From Maea johnstoni (lineage: Eukaryota > Annelida > Polychaeta > Spionida > Magelonidae), in assembly GCA_963942565.1 (NCBI GenBank), contig OZ012684.1, positions 96,183,055 to 96,247,054 on the forward strand: 64,000 bases of DNA, in the 5' to 3' direction. This document shows positions 12,205 to 27,043 of this stretch, piece after piece. The notes under the pieces were generated by a model, which saw only the letters and a list, made by a program, of their open reading frames with translations, was not told the DNA's origin and made no database searches. A program made the translations under genes and the position numbers. Within the stretch, counting starts at the first letter, position 1. Every line of letters starts with the position of its first letter.

Positions 12205-13793
12205 GAATGCTGATAGGTATGCAAGTGAGAAATCCTTGCTTGTCGCTGTCTACCTGAGTCGAGTCTAACGAAGTGTTTTTTCTATAGTAATCAGCCAAGA
12301 ACTTGCTAGTTTACCAAAGACGATTACTACATCATTTTGGGCAAGAGTTCGCACACACTTTTTAACTGACCAACCTAATGAAGTTTTGCACAAAGGTCCG
12401 TTGAACTATGTCCAATCTTTAGGTCAATCTAAAAGGTGGTGCCATAGTTTCAATTTAAACTCGTATCTACAAGGTAATATTAGTAAAGTTTAATTTTGAC
12501 ACAGTAAGGTGGCGCCATCTATAGGTTAACACCAAATGAGTATTGAACTTGATAAAATAAATTGTTGAAATTTTCCTGACACCACTGGCAATTTTGAAAA
12601 GAAATTGTCATAAAAACATGTTTTTATCAAATATGTACCGACACTACTGGCAATTTTGAAAGGAATTTGTTATAAAGAACAAGTTTTTATCAAATATGTG
12701 CCGTTATGATAATGCCTGCCTATTCTTAAGAGTATCCTAAGAGACAGTTTCAACACAGAATGATTTTACTGACATACCAATGTCGGGTTAAGAACTCGCC
12801 CGTATCTCCGATGGGATAATTTTAGAAAAGAAGAAATCAATTTTGTAAAATAAGGTATTTGTGACATAAATTGCATACTTTTATCTAGAATCTGTGAAGT
12901 CGATGACAACACAAATAAGAGTTGTTTTGAAGATCGCTGCGCTATGTTATTTATTAATGCAAAGTTTCAGGTAAAAAATTAAACTGAAATTTTTAAAAAG
13001 CGTCGTAAGAAAGCTATGAACGTCCATGATTGATTTGGAATTTCGTTTTTTTGTCACTTTTTCTGCCGTATGGCGGCTAGGTCGTGACTAGCTAGTTGTA
13101 ACTGATAATGGAAGCCTCAGACCACATAGCCAGCAGAGAAGGCCCTCAGAGAGGAGAGACAGCTAGAGGTCAATGACAAGCCTTAGACTACACGGCCATC
13201 AGGGCAAATTGAATGACAAAGAGGCACGAGAGTATTCTGAAATTAGGAGCGAAAGGAGTGTTACTTTTGCTTATTGTTTGATATGCAGTGTGGATATGTC
13301 TACAGGAAACACAGATCAACTAACTAATGATGTTATACATGTATTTAGATTACTGTAAACTTTAGTGTGAAAGTTTCGAGTAGCCAAATCACAGATTTTT
13401 ATCGGCTACAAAATTAAACTGATTTTCTAGCCAAGTGCCCACACAACCACTGAGAGGCTGTCCTGATGGCCGTGTGGACTAAGGCATTGCCACCGACCTC
13501 AAGCTGTCTATCTTTACCGACGGCCTATCATAATTGCCCGCCAGATGTCTTAAGAAAGCTATGTACGTCCATGCTTAAGTTGGAATTTCGTTTTTCGTCA
13601 GTTTTTCTGCCATATTGCGGCTAAGTCGTAACTAGCCAGTTGTAAATGGCGGAGAAAACCGGAGAACCCGACGAAAACCATCACCTAACCCGAAGTCATT
13701 GGTAATTTCCTCACATGCCCAGGTCTGTTTTGAAACTGGCCAGTGCCAGTACTGGGTGAAAGATAGCTATTTATGGGTGGTTTTCAAATTTTT

Positions 13794-16700
13794 GAATGCT
13801 AATAGGTATGCAAGTGAGAAATCATTGCTAGTCGCTGTCTACCTGAGTCGAGTCTAACGAAGTGTTTTTTCTATGGTAATCAGCCAAGAACTTGCTAGTT
13901 TACCAAAGACGATTACTACACCATTTTGGGCAAGAGTTCGCACACACTTCTTAACTGACCAACCTAATGAAGTTTTGCACAAAGGTCCGTTGAACTATGT
14001 CCAATCTTTAAGTCAATCTAAAAGGTGGTGCCATAGTTTCAATTTAAACTCGTATCTACAAGGTAATATTAGTAAAGTTTAATTTTGACACAGTAAGGTG
14101 GCGCCATCTATAGGGCAACACCAAATGAGTATTGAACTTAATAAAATAAATTGTTGGAATTTTCCTGACACCACTGGCAATTTTGAAAGGAAATTGTCAT
14201 AAAAACATGTTTTTATCAAATATGTACCGACGTTACTTGCAATTTTGAAAAGAATTTGTTATAAAAACAAGTTTTTATCAAATATGTGCAATTATGATAA
14301 TGCCTGCCTATTCTTAAGAGTATCCTAAGAGACAGTTTCAACACTGAATGATTTTACTGACATACCAATATCGGGTTAAGAACTCGCCCGTATCTACGAA
14401 GGGATAATTTTAGAAAAGAAGAAATCAATTTTGTATAATAAGGTATTTGTGACATAAATTGCATACTTTTATCTAGAATCTGTGAAGTCGATGACAACAC
14501 AAATAAGAGTTGTTTTGAAGATCGCTGCGCTATGTTATTTATTAATGCAAAATTTCAGGTAACAAATTAAACTGAATTTTTTAAAAAGCGTCGTAAGAAA
14601 GCTATGAACGTCCATGATTAATTTGGAATTTCGTTTTTTCGTCACTTTTTCTGCCATATAGCGGCTAGGTCGTGACTAGCTAGTTGTAACTGATAATGGA
14701 AGCCTTAGACCACATAGCCAGCAGGGAAGGCCCTCAGAGAGGAGAGACAGCTAGAGGTCAATGACAAGCCTTAGACTACACGGCCATCAGGGCAAATTGA
14801 ATGACAAAGAGGCACGAGAGTATTCTGATATTAGGAGCAAAAGTAGTGTTACTTTTTCTTATTGTTTGATATGCAGTGTGGATATGTCTACAGTAAACAC
14901 AGAGCAACTAATTAATGATGTTATACATGTATTTAGATTACTGTAAACTTAAGTGTGAAAGTTTCGAGTAGCCAGATCACAGATTTTTATCGGCTACAAA
15001 ATTAAATTGATTTTCTAGCGTAGTGCCAACACGACCACTGAGAGGCTGTCCTGATGGCCGTGTGGACTAAGGCATTGCCACCGACCTCCAGCTGTCTCTC
15101 TTTACCGACGGCCTATCACAATTGCCCGCCAGATGTCTTAAGAAAGCTATGTACGTCCATGCATAAGTTGGAATTTCGTTTTTCGTCAGTTTTTCTGCCA
15201 TATTGCGGCTAAGTCGTAACTAGCCAGTTGAAAATGGCGGAGAAAACCGGAGAACCCGACGAAAACCATCACCTAACCCGAAGTCACTGGTAATTTCCTC
15301 ACATGCCCAGGTCTGTTTTGAAACTTGCCAGTGCCAGTACTGGGTGAAAGATAGCTATTTATGGGTAGTTTTCGATTTTTGAATGCTGATAGGTATGCAA
15401 GTGAGAAATCAGTGCTAGTCGCTGTCTACCTGAGTCGAGTCTAACGAAGTGTTTTTCTATGGTAATCAGCCAAGAACTTGCTAGTTTACCAAAGACGATT
15501 ACTACACCATTTTGGGCAAGAGTTCGCACACACTTCTTAACTGACCAACCTAATGAAGTTTTGCACAAAGGTCCGTTGAACTATGTCCAATCTTTAAGTC
15601 AATCTAAAAGGTGGTGCCATAGTTTCAATTTAAACTCGTATCTACAAGGTAATATTAGTAAAGTTTAATTTTGACACAGTAAGGTGGCGCCATCTATAGG
15701 TTAACACCAAATGAGTATTGAACTTAATAAAATAAATTGTTGGAATTTTCCTGACACCACTGGCAATTTTGAAAAGAAATTGTCATAAAAACATGTTTTT
15801 ATCAAATATGTACCGACACTACTGGCAATTTTGAAAGGAATTTGTTATAAAGAACAAGTTTTTATCAAATATGTGCCGTTATGATAATGCCTGCCTATTC
15901 TTAAGAGTATCCTAAGAGACAGTTTCAACACAGAATGATTTTACTGACATACCAATGTCGGGTTAAGAACTCGCCCGTATCTCCGATGGGATAATTTTAG
16001 AAAAGAAGAAATCAATTTTGCAAAATAAGGTATCTGTGACATAAATTGCATACTTTTATCTAGAATCTGTGAAGTCGATGACAACACAAATAAGAGTTGT
16101 TTTGAAGATCGCTGCGCTATGTTATTTATTAATGCAAAGTTTCAGGTAAACATAGCCAGCAGGGAAGGCCCTCAGAGAGGAGAGACAGCTAGAGGTCAAT
16201 GACAAGCCTTAGACTACACGGCCATCAGGGCAAATTGAATGACAAAGAGGCACGAGAGTATTCTGAAATTAGGAGCAAAATGGGTGTTACTTTTGCTTAT
16301 TGTTTGATATGCAGTGTGGATATGTCTACAGGAAACACAGAGCAACTAATTAATGATGTTATACATGTATTTAGATTACTGTAAACTTAAGTGTGAAAGT
16401 TTCGAGTAGCCAGATCACAGATTTTTATCGGCTACAAAATTAAACTGATTTTCTAGCCTAGTGCCAACACGACCACTGAGAGGCTGTCCTGATGGCCGTG
16501 TGGACTAAAGCATTGCCACCGACCTCCAGCTGTCTCTCTTTACCGACGGCCTATCATAATTGCCCGCCATATGTCTTAAGAAAGCTATGTACGTCCATGC
16601 ATAAGTTGGAATTTCGTTTTTCGTCAGTTTTTCTGCCATATTGCGGCTAAGTCGTAACTAGCCAGTTGGATATGGCGGAGAAAACCGGAGAACCCGACGA

Positions 16701-19449
16701 AAACCATCACCTAACCCGAAGTCACTTGTGATTTCCTCACATGCCCAGGTTTGTTTTGAAACTGGCCAGTGCCAGTACTGGGCGAAAGATAGCTATTTAT
16801 GGGTGGTTTTCGATTTTTGAATGCTGATAGGTATGCAAGTGAGAAATCCTTGCTAGTCGCTGTCTACCTGAGTCGAGTCTAACGAAGGGTTTTTTCTATA
16901 GTAATCAGCCAAGAACTTGCTAGTTTACCAAAGACGATTACTACACCATTTTGGGCAAGAGTTCGCACACACTTTTTAACTGACCAACCTAATGAAGTTT
17001 TGCACAAAGGTCCGTTGAACTATGTCCAATCTTTAAGTCAATCTAAAAGGTGGTGCCATAGTTTCAATTTAAACTCGTATTTACAAGGTAATATTAGTAA
17101 AGTTTAATTTTGACACAGTAAGGTGGCGCCATCTATAGGGCAACACCAAATGAGTATTGAACTTAATAAAATAAATTGTTGGAATTTTCCTGACACCACT
17201 GGCAAATTTGAAAGGAAATTGTCATAGAAACATGTTTTTATCAAATATGTACCGACGCTACTTGCAATTTTGAAAAGAATTTGTTATAAAAACAAGTTTT
17301 TATCAAATATGTGCCGTTATGATAATGCCTGCCTATTCTTAAGAGTATCCTAAGAGACAGTTTCAACACTGAATGATTTTACTGACATACCAATATCGGG
17401 TTAAGAACTCGCCCGTATCTACGAAGGGATAATTTTAGAAAAGAAGAAATCAATTTTGTAAAATAAGGTATTTGTGACATAAATTGCATACTTTTATCTA
17501 GAATCTGTGAAGTCGATGACAACACAAATAAGAGTTGTTTTGAAGATCGCTGCGCTATGTTATTTATTAATGCAAAATTTCAGGTAACAAATTAAACTGA
17601 AATTTTTAAAAAGCGTCGTAAGAAAGCTATGAACGTCCATGATTAATTTGGAATTTCGTTTTTCGTCAGTTTTTCTGCCATATTGCGGCAAAGTCGTAAC
17701 TAGCCAGTTGTATATGGCGGAGAAAACCGGAGAACCCGACGAAAACCATCACCTAACCCGAAGTCACTTGTAATTTCCTCACATGCCCAGGTCTGTTTTG
17801 AAACTGGCCAGTGCCAGTACTGGGCGAAAGATATCTATTTATGGGTGGTTTTCGATTTTTGAATGCTGATAGGTATGCAAGTGAGAAATCCTTGCTTGTC
17901 GCTGTCTACCTGAGTCGAGTCTAACGAAGTGTTTTTTCTGTAGTAATCAGCCAAGAACTTGCTAGTTTACCAAAGACGATTACTACACCATTTTGGGCAA
18001 GAGTTCGCACACACTTTTTAACTGACCAACCTAATGAAGTTTTGCACAAAGGTCCGTTGAACTTTGTCCAATCTTTAAGTCAATCTAAAAGGTGGTGCCA
18101 TAGTTTCAATTTAAACTCGTATCTACAAGGTAATATTAGTAAAGTTTAATTTTGACACAGTAAGGTGGCGCCATCTATAGGTTAACACCAAATGAGTATT
18201 GAACTTGATAAAATAAATTGTTGAAATTTTCCTGACACCACTGGCAATTTTGAAAAGAAATTGTCATAAAAACATGTTTTTATCAAATATGTACCGACAC
18301 TACTGGCAATTTTGAAAGGAATTTGTTATAAAGAACAAGTTTTTATCAAATATGTGCCGTTATGATAATGCCTGCCTATTCTTAAGAGTATCCTAAGAGA
18401 CAGTTTCAACACAGAATGATTTTACTGACATACCAATGTCGGGTTAAGAACTCGCCCGTATCTCCGATGGGATAATTTTAGAAAAGAAGAAATCAATTTT
18501 GTAAAATAAGGTATTTGTGACATAAATTGCATACTTTTATCTAGAATCTGTGAAGTCGATGACAACACAAATAAGAGTTGTTTTGAAGATCGCTGCGCTA
18601 TGTTATATATTAATGCAAAGTTTCAGGTAAAAAATTAAACTGAAATTTTTAAAAAGCGTCGTAAGAAAGCTATGAACGTCCATGATTGATTTGGAATTTC
18701 GTTTTTTTGTCACTTTTTCTGCCGTATGGCGGCTAGGTCGTGACTAGCTAGTTGTAACTGATAATGGAAGCCTCAGACCACATAGCCAGCAGAGAAGGCC
18801 CTCAGAGAGGAGAGACAGCTAGAGGTCAATGACAAGCCTTAGACTACACGGCCATCAGGGCAAATTGAATGACAAAGAGGCACGAGAGTATTCTGAAATT
18901 AGGAGCGAAAGGAGTGTTACTTTTGCTTATTGTTTGATATGCAGTGTGGATATGTCTACAGGAAACACAGATCAACTAACTAATGATGTTATACATGTAT
19001 TTAGATTACTGTAAACCTTAGTGTGAAAGTTTCGAGTAGCCAAATCACAGATTTTTATCGGCTACAAAATTAAACTGATTTTCTAGCCAAGTGCCCACAC
19101 AACCACTGAGAGGCTGTCCTGATGGCCGTGTGGACTAAGGCATTGCCACCGACCTCAAGCTGTCTCTCTTTACCGACGGCCTATCATAATTGCCCGCCAG
19201 ATGTCTTAAGAAAGCTATGTACGTCCATGCTTAAGTTGGAATTTCGTTTTTCGTCAGTTTTTCTGCCATATTGCGGCTAAGTCGTAACTAGCCAGTTGAA
19301 AATGGCGGAGAAAACCGGAGAACCCGACGAAAACCATCACCTAACCCGAAGTCATTGGTAATTTCCTCACATGCCCAGGTCTGTTTTGAAACTGGCCAGT
19401 GCCAGTACTGGGTGAAAGATAGCTATTTATGGGTGGTTTTCAAATTTTT
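13794..19449. repeat. Satellite higher-order block B (four monomers, 5656 bp)
   Basis: Monomer lengths are 1587, 1438, 1042 and 1589 bp. Equivalent variants lie 5805 bp (first part) or 5656 bp (last part) from those of block A. The 149 bp difference is a deletion in the second monomer, junction at about 16150, where CAGGTAAA joins CATAGCCAGCAGG. Confidence 0.8.
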
Positions 19450-22400
19450 GAATGCTAATAGGTATGCAAGTGAGAAATCATTGCTAGTCGCTGTCTACCT
19501 GAGTCGAGTCTAACGAAGTGTTTTTTCTATGGTAATCAGCCAAGAACTTACTAGTTTACCAAAGACGATTACTACACCATTTTGGGCAAGAGTTCGCACA
19601 CACTTCTTAACTGACCAACCTAATGAAGTTTTGCACAAAGGTCCGTTGAACTATGTCCATGTCCAATCTTTAAGTCAATCTAAAAGGTGGTGCCATAGTT
19701 TCAATTTAAACTCGTATCTACAAGGTAATATTAGTAAAGTTTAATTTTGACACAGTAAGGTGGCGCCATCTATAGGGCAACACCAAATGAGTATTGAACT
19801 TAATAAAATAAATTGTTGGAATTTTCCTGACACCACTGGCAATTTTGAAAGGAAATTGTCATAAAAACATGTTTTTATCAAATATGTACCGACGTTACTT
19901 GCAATTTTGAAAAGAATTTGTTATAAAAACAAGTTTTTATCAAATATGTGCAATTATGATAATGCCTGCCTATTCTTAAGAGTATCCTAAGAGACAGTTT
20001 CAACACAGAATGATTTTACTGACATACCAATGTCGGGTTAAGAACTCGCCCGTATCTCCGATGGGATAATTTTAGAAAAGAAGAAATCAATTTTGTAAAA
20101 TAAGGTATTTGTGACATAAATTGCATAATTTTATCTAGAATCTGTGAAGTCGATGACAACACAAATAAGAGTTGTTTTGAAGATCGCTGCGCTATGTTAT
20201 TTATTAATGCAAAATTTCAGGTAACAAATTAAACTGAAATTTTAAAAAAGCGTCGTAAGAAAGCTATGAACGTCCATGATTAATTTTGAATTTCGTTTTT
20301 TCGTCACTTTTTCTGCCATATAGCGGCTAGGTCGTGACTAGCTAGTTGTAACTGATAATGGAAGCCTTAGACCACATAGCCAGCAGGGAAGGCCCTCAGA
20401 GAGGAGAGACAGCTAGAGGTCAATGACAAGCCTTAGACTACACGGCCATCAGGGCAAATTGAATGACAAAGAGGCACGAGAGTATTCTGAAATTAGGAGC
20501 AAAAGTAGTGTTACTTTTTCTTATTGTTTGATATGCAGTGTGGATATGTCTACAGTAAACACAGAGCAACTAATTAATGATGTTATACATGTATTTAGAT
20601 TACTGTAAACTTAAGTGTGAAAGTTTCGAGTAGCCAGATCACAGATTTTTATCGGCTACAAAATTAAATTGATTTTCTAGCCTAGTGCCAACACGACCAC
20701 TGAGAGGCTGTCCTGATGGCCGTGTGGACTAAGGCATTGCCACCGACCTCCAGCTGTCTCTCTTTACCGACGGCCTATCACAATTGCCCGCCAGATGTCT
20801 TAAGAAAGCTATGTACGTCCATGCATAAGTTGGAATTTCGTTTTTCGTCAGTTTTTCTGCCATATTGCGGCTAAGTCGTAACTAGCCAGTTGAAAATGGC
20901 GGAGAAAACCGGAGAACCCGACGAAAACCATCACCTAACCCGAAGTCACTGGTAATTTCCTCACATGCCCAGGTCTGTTTTGAAACTTGCCAGTGCCAGT
21001 ACTGGGTGAAAGATAGCTATTTATGGTAGTTTTCGATTTTTGAATGCTGATAGGTATGCAAGTGAGAAATCCTTGCTAGTCGCTGTCTACCTGAGTCGAG
21101 TCTAACGAAGTGTTTTTCTATGGTAATCAGCCAAGAACTTGCTAGTTTACCAAAGACGATTACTACACCATTTTGGGCAAGAGTTCGCACACACTTCTTA
21201 ACTGACCAACCTAATGAAGTTTTGCACAAAGGTCCGTTGAACTATGTCCAATCTTTAAGTCAATCTAAAAGGTGGTGCCATAGTTTCAATTTAAACTCGT
21301 ATCTACAAGGTAATATTAGTAAAGTTTAATTTTGACACAGTAAGGTGGCGCCATCTATAGGTTAACACCAAATGAGTATTGAACTTAATAAAATAAATTG
21401 TTGGAATTTTCCTGACACCACTGGCAATTTTGAAAAGAAATTGTCATAAAAACATGTTTTTATCAAATATGTACCGACACTACTGGCAATTTTGAAAGGA
21501 ATTTGTTATAAAGAACAAGTTTTTATCAAATATGTGCCGTTATGATAATGCCTGCCTATTCTTAAGAGTATCCTAAGAGACAGTTTCAACACAGAATGAT
21601 TTTACTGACATACCAATGTCGGGTTAAGAACTCGCCCGTATCTCCGATGGGATAATTTTAGAAAAGAAGAAATCAATTTTGCAAAATAAGGTATCTGTGA
21701 CATAAATTGCATACTTTTATCTAGAATCTGTGAAGTCGATGACAACACAAATAAGAGTTGTTTTGAAGATCGCTGCGCTATGTTATTTATTAATGCAAAG
21801 TTTCAGGTAAACATAGCCAGCAGGGAAGGCCCTCAGAGAGGAGAGACAGCTAGAGGTCAATGACAAGCCTTAGACTACACGGCCATCAGGGCAAATTGAA
21901 TGACAAAGAGGCACGAGAGTATTCTGAAATTAGGAGCAAAAGTAGTGTTACTTTTTCTTATTGTTTGATATGCAGTGTGGATATGTCTACAGTAAACACA
22001 GAGCAACTAATTAATGATGTTATACATGTATTTAGATTACTGTAAACTTAAGTGTGAAAGTTTCGAGTAGCCAGATCACAGATTTTTATCGGCTACAAAA
22101 TTAAATTGATTTTCTAGCCTAGTGCCAACACGACCACTGAGAGGCTGTCCTGATGGCCGTGTGGACTAAGGCATTGCCACCGACCTCCAGCTGTCTCTCT
22201 TTACCGACGGCCTATCACAATTGCCCGCCAGATGTCTTAAGAAAGCTATGTACGTCCATGCATAAGTTGGAATTTCGTTTTTCGTCAGTTTTTCTGCCAT
22301 ATTGCGGCTAAGTCGTAACTAGCCAGTTGAAAATGGCGGAGAAAACCGGAGAACCCGACGAAAACCATCACCTAACCCGAAGTCACTGGTAATTTCCTCA

Positions 22401-23393
22401 CATGCCCAGGTCTGTTTTGAAACTTGCCAGTGCCAGTACTGGGTGAAAGATAGCTATTTATGGTAGTTTTCGATTTTTGAATGCTGATAGGTATGCAAGT
22501 GAGAAATCCTTGCTAGTCGCTGTCTACCTGAGTCGAGTCTAACGAAGTGTTTTTTCTATGGTAATCAGCCAAGAACTTGCTAGTTTACCAAAGACGATTA
22601 CTACACCATTTTGGGCAAGAGTTCGCACACACTTCTTAACTGACCAACCTAATGAAGTTTTGCACAAAGGTCCGTTGAACTATGTCCAATCTTTAAGTCA
22701 ATCTAAAAGGTGGTGCCATAGTTTCAATTTAAACTCGTATCTACAAGGTAATATTAGTAAAGTTTAATTTTGACACAGTAAGGTGGCGCCATCTATAGGT
22801 TAACACCAAATGAGTATTGAACTTAATAAAATAAATTGTTGGAATTTTCCTGACACCACTGGCAATTTTGAAAAGAAATTGTCATATAAACATGTTTTTA
22901 TCAAATATGTACCGACACTACTGGCAATTTTGAAAGGAATTTGTTATAAAGAACAAGTTTTTATCAAATATGTGCCGTTATGATAATGCCTGCCTATTCT
23001 TAAGAGTATCCTAAGAGACAGTTTCAACACAGAATGATTTTACTGACATACCAATGTCGGGTTAAGAACTCGCCCGTATCTCCGATGGGATAATTTTAGA
23101 AAAGAAGAAATCAATTTTGTAAAATAAGGTATTTGTGACATAAATTGCATACTTTTATCTAGAATCTGTGAAGTCGATGACAACACAAATAAGAGTTGTT
23201 TTGAAGATCGCTGCGCTATGTTATTTATTAATGCAAAGTTTCAGGTAAAAAATTAAACTGAAATTTTTAAAAAGCGTCGTAAGAAAGCTATGAACGTCCA
23301 TGATTAATTTGGAATTCCGTTTTTTCGACACTTTTTCTGCCATATAGCGGCTAGGTCGTGACTAGCTAGTTGTAACTGATAATGGAAGCCTTA

Positions 23394-23626
23394 AGCCCCT
23401 TTTACACTAGCAGAAATTTTGCTGGCAACGTACTGGCGACCATTGGCGACGGGGGGCAATAAGTGAGTTAGTAAGTATTTATTGACTATATCTTCGATAT
23501 AAAAGATACATTGTACAAACTTGATTCAATAGAAAATTATGGGGGTAAAAATGTGGTGGCAATCCCCCGCAACCATCTTTTGCCACCACGTTGCGAGCAA
23601 GTTGCCAGCATAGTGTAAAAGGGGCT
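23394..23626. mobile_element. 233 bp MITE, TTA target duplication (PIF/Harbinger-like), copy 1
   Basis: The empty site GGAAGCCTTAGACCAC of other monomers is split so that TTA flanks both ends (23391-23393 and 23627-23629). The ends are AGCCCCTTTTACACTA and its inverse, with further imperfect inversion inward (GCTGGCAAC / GTTGCCAGC). A 3 bp TTA target and G/C-rich ends fit PIF/Harbinger. There is no coding capacity. Confidence 0.88.
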
Positions 23627-26600
23627 TTAGACCACATAGCCAGCAGGGAAGGCCCTCAGAGAGGAGAGACAGCTAGAGGTCAATGACAAGCCTTAGACTA
23701 CACGGCCATCAGGGCAAATTGAATGACAAAGAGGCACGAGAGTATTCTGAAATTAGGAGCGAAAGGAGTGTTACTTTTGCTTATTGTTTGATATGCAGTG
23801 TGGATATGTCTACAGGAAACACAGATCAAATAACTAATGATGTTATACATGTATTTAGATTACTGTAAACTTTAGTGTGAAAGTTTCGAGTAGCCAAATC
23901 ACAGATTTTTATCGGCTACAAAATTAAACTGATTTTCTAGCCAAGTGCCCACACAACCACTGAGAGGCTGTCCTGATGGCCGTGTGGACTAAGGCATTGC
24001 CACCGACCTCAAGCTGTCTCTCTTTACCGACGGCCTATCATAATTGCCCGCCAGATGTCTTAAGAAAGCTATGTACGTCCATGCTTAAGTTGGAATTTCG
24101 TTTTTCGTCAGTTTTTCTGCCATATTGCGGCTAAGTCGTAACTAGCCAGTTGAAAATGGCGGAGAAAACCGGAGAACCCGACGAAAACCATCACCTAACC
24201 CGAAGTCATTGGTAATTTCCTCACATGCCCAGGTCTGTTTTGAAACTGGCCAGTGCCAGTACTGGGTGAAAGATAGCTATTTATGGGTGGTTTTCAAATT
24301 TTTGAATGCTAATAGGTATGCAAGTGAGAAATCATTGCTAGTCGCTGTCTACCTGAGTCGAGTCTAACGAAGTGTTTTTTCTATGGTAATCAGCCAAGAA
24401 CTTACTAGTTTACCAAAGACGATTACTACACCATTTTGGGCAAGAGTTCGCACACACTTCTTAACTGACCAACCTAATGAAGTTTTGCACAAAGGTCCGT
24501 TGAACTATGTCCATGTCCAATCTTTAAGTCAATCTAAAAGGTGGTGCCATAGTTTCAATTTAAACTCGTATCTACAAGGTAATATTAGTAAAGTTTAATT
24601 TTGACACAGTAAGGTGGCGCCATCTATAGGGCAACACCAAATGAGTATTGAACTTAATAAAATAAATTGTTGGAATTTTCCTGACACCACTGGCAATTTT
24701 GAAAGGAAATTGTCATAAAAACATGTTTTTATCAAATATGTACCGACGTTACTTGCAATTTTGAAAAGAATTTGTTATAAAAACAAGTTTTTATCAAATA
24801 TGTGCAATTATGATAATGCCTGCCTATTCTTAAGAGTATCCTAAGAGACAGTTTCAACACAGAATGATTTTACTGACATACCAATGTCGGGTTAAGAACT
24901 CGCCCGTATCTCCGATGGGATAATTTTAGAAAAGAAGAAATCAATTTTGTAAAATAAGGTATTTGTGACATAAATTGCATAATTTTATCTAGAATCTGTG
25001 AAGTCGATGACAACACAAATAAGAGTTGTTTTGAAGATCGCTGCGCTATGTTATTTATTAATGCAAAATTTCAGGTAACAAATTAAACTGAAATTTTTAA
25101 AAAGCGTCGTAAGAAAGCTATGAACGTCGATGATTAATTTTGAATTTCGTTTTTTCGTCACTTTTTCTGCCATATAGCGGCTAGGTCGTGACTAGCTAGT
25201 TGTAACTGATAATGGAAGCCTTAGACCACATAGCCAGCAGGGAAGGCCCTCAGAGAGGAGAGACAGCTAGAGGTCAATGACAAGCCTTAGACTACACGGC
25301 CATCAGGGCAAATTGAATGACAAAGAGGCACGAGAGTATTCTGAAATTAGGAGCAAAAGTAGTGTTACTTTTTCTTATTGTTTGATATGCAGTGTGGATA
25401 TGTCTACAGTAAACACAGAGCAACTAATTAATGATGTTATACATGTATTTAGATTACTGTAAACTTAAGTGTGAAAGTTTCGAGTAGCCAGATCACAGAT
25501 TTTTATGGGCTACAAAATTAAATTGATTTTCTAGCCTAGTGCCAACACGACCACTGAGAGGCTGTCCTGATGGCCGTGTGGACTAAGGCATTGCCACCGA
25601 CCTCCAGCTGTCTCTCTTTACCGACGGCCTATCACAATTGCCCGCCAGATGTCTTAAGAAAGCTATGTACGTCCATGCATAAGTTGGAATTTCGTTTTTC
25701 GTCAGTTTTTCTGCCATATTGCGGCTAAGTCGTAACTAGCCAGTTGAAAATGGCGGAGAAAACCGGAGAACCCGACGAAAACCATCACCTAACCCGAAGT
25801 CACTGGTAATTTCCTCACATGCCCAGGTCTGTTTTGAAACTTGCCAGTGCCAGTACTGGGTGAAAGATAGCTATTTATGGTAGTTTTCGATTTTTGAATG
25901 CTGATAGGTATGCAAGTGAGAAATCCTTGCTAGTCGCTGTCTACCTGAGTCGAGTCTAACGAAGGGTTTTTTCTATGGTAATCAGCCAAGAACTTGCTAG
26001 TTTACCAAAGACGATTACTACACCATTTTGGGCAAGAGTTCGCACACACTTCTTAACTGACCAACCTAATGAAGTTTTGCACAAAGGTCCGTTGAACTAT
26101 GTCCAATCTTTAAGTCAATCTAAAAGGTGGTGCCATAGTTTCAATTTAAACTCGTATCTACAAGGTAATATTAGTAAAGTTTAATTTTGACACAGTAAGG
26201 TGGCGCCATCTATAGGTTAACACCAAATGAGTATTGAACTTAATAAAATAAATTGTTGGAATTTTCCTGACACCACTGGCAATTTTGAAAAGAAATTGTC
26301 ATATAAACATGTTTTTATCAAATATGTACCGACACTACTGGCAATTTTGAAAGGAATTTGTTATAAAGAACAAGTTTTTATCAAATATGTGCCGTTATGA
26401 TAATGCCTGCCTATTCTTAAGAGTATCCTAAGAGACAGTTTCAACACAGAATGATTTTACTGACATACCAATGTCGGGTTAAGAACTCGCCCGTATCTCC
26501 GATGGGATAATTTTAGAAAAGAAGAAATCAATTTTGCAAAATAAGGTATCTGTGACATAAATTGCATACTTTTATCTAGAATCTGTGAAGTCGATGACAA

Positions 26601-26810
26601 CACAAATAAGAGTTGTTTTGAAGATCGCTGCGCTATGTTATTTATTAATGCAAAGTTTCAGGTAAAAAATTAAACTGAAATTTTTAAAAAGCGTCGTAAG
26701 AAAGCTATGAACGTCCATGATTAATTTGGAATTTCGTTTTTTCGACACTTTTTCTGCCATATAGCGGCTAGGTCGTGACTAGCTAGTTGTAACTGATAAT
26801 GGAAGCCTTA

Positions 26811-27043
26811 AGCCCCTTTTACACTAGCAGAAATTTTGCTGGCAACGTACTGGCGACCATTGGCGACGGGGGGCAATAAGTGAGTTAGTAAGTATTTATT
26901 GACTATATCTTCGATATAAAAGATACATTGTACAAACTTGATTCAATAGAAAATTATGGGGGTAAAAATGTGGTGGCAATCCCCCGCAACCATCTTTTGC
27001 CACCACGTTGCGAGCAAGTTGCCAGCATAGTGTAAAAGGGGCT
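26811..27043. mobile_element. 233 bp MITE, TTA target duplication, copy 2 (same insertion as copy 1)
   Basis: The sequence, ends and insertion site match the element 3417 bp to the left, as far as I can compare by eye. Because site and sequence coincide, this is one insertion later duplicated with its host monomers. The monomer sequence to the right of the two copies differs (for example at 23760 versus 27180), so an exchange tract ends close to the element. Confidence 0.88.

Larger units (their letters stand above)
7989..13793. repeat. Satellite higher-order block A (four monomers, 5805 bp)
   Basis: Monomer lengths are 1587, 1587, 1042 and 1589 bp. Variants such as AATCAGTGCTAGTC near 9600, a diagnostic run in the first monomer around 8950-9140 and a monomer lacking ~545 bp recur in the same order in the next block. 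This marks a multi-monomer repeat unit and not independent monomers. Confidence 0.8.
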
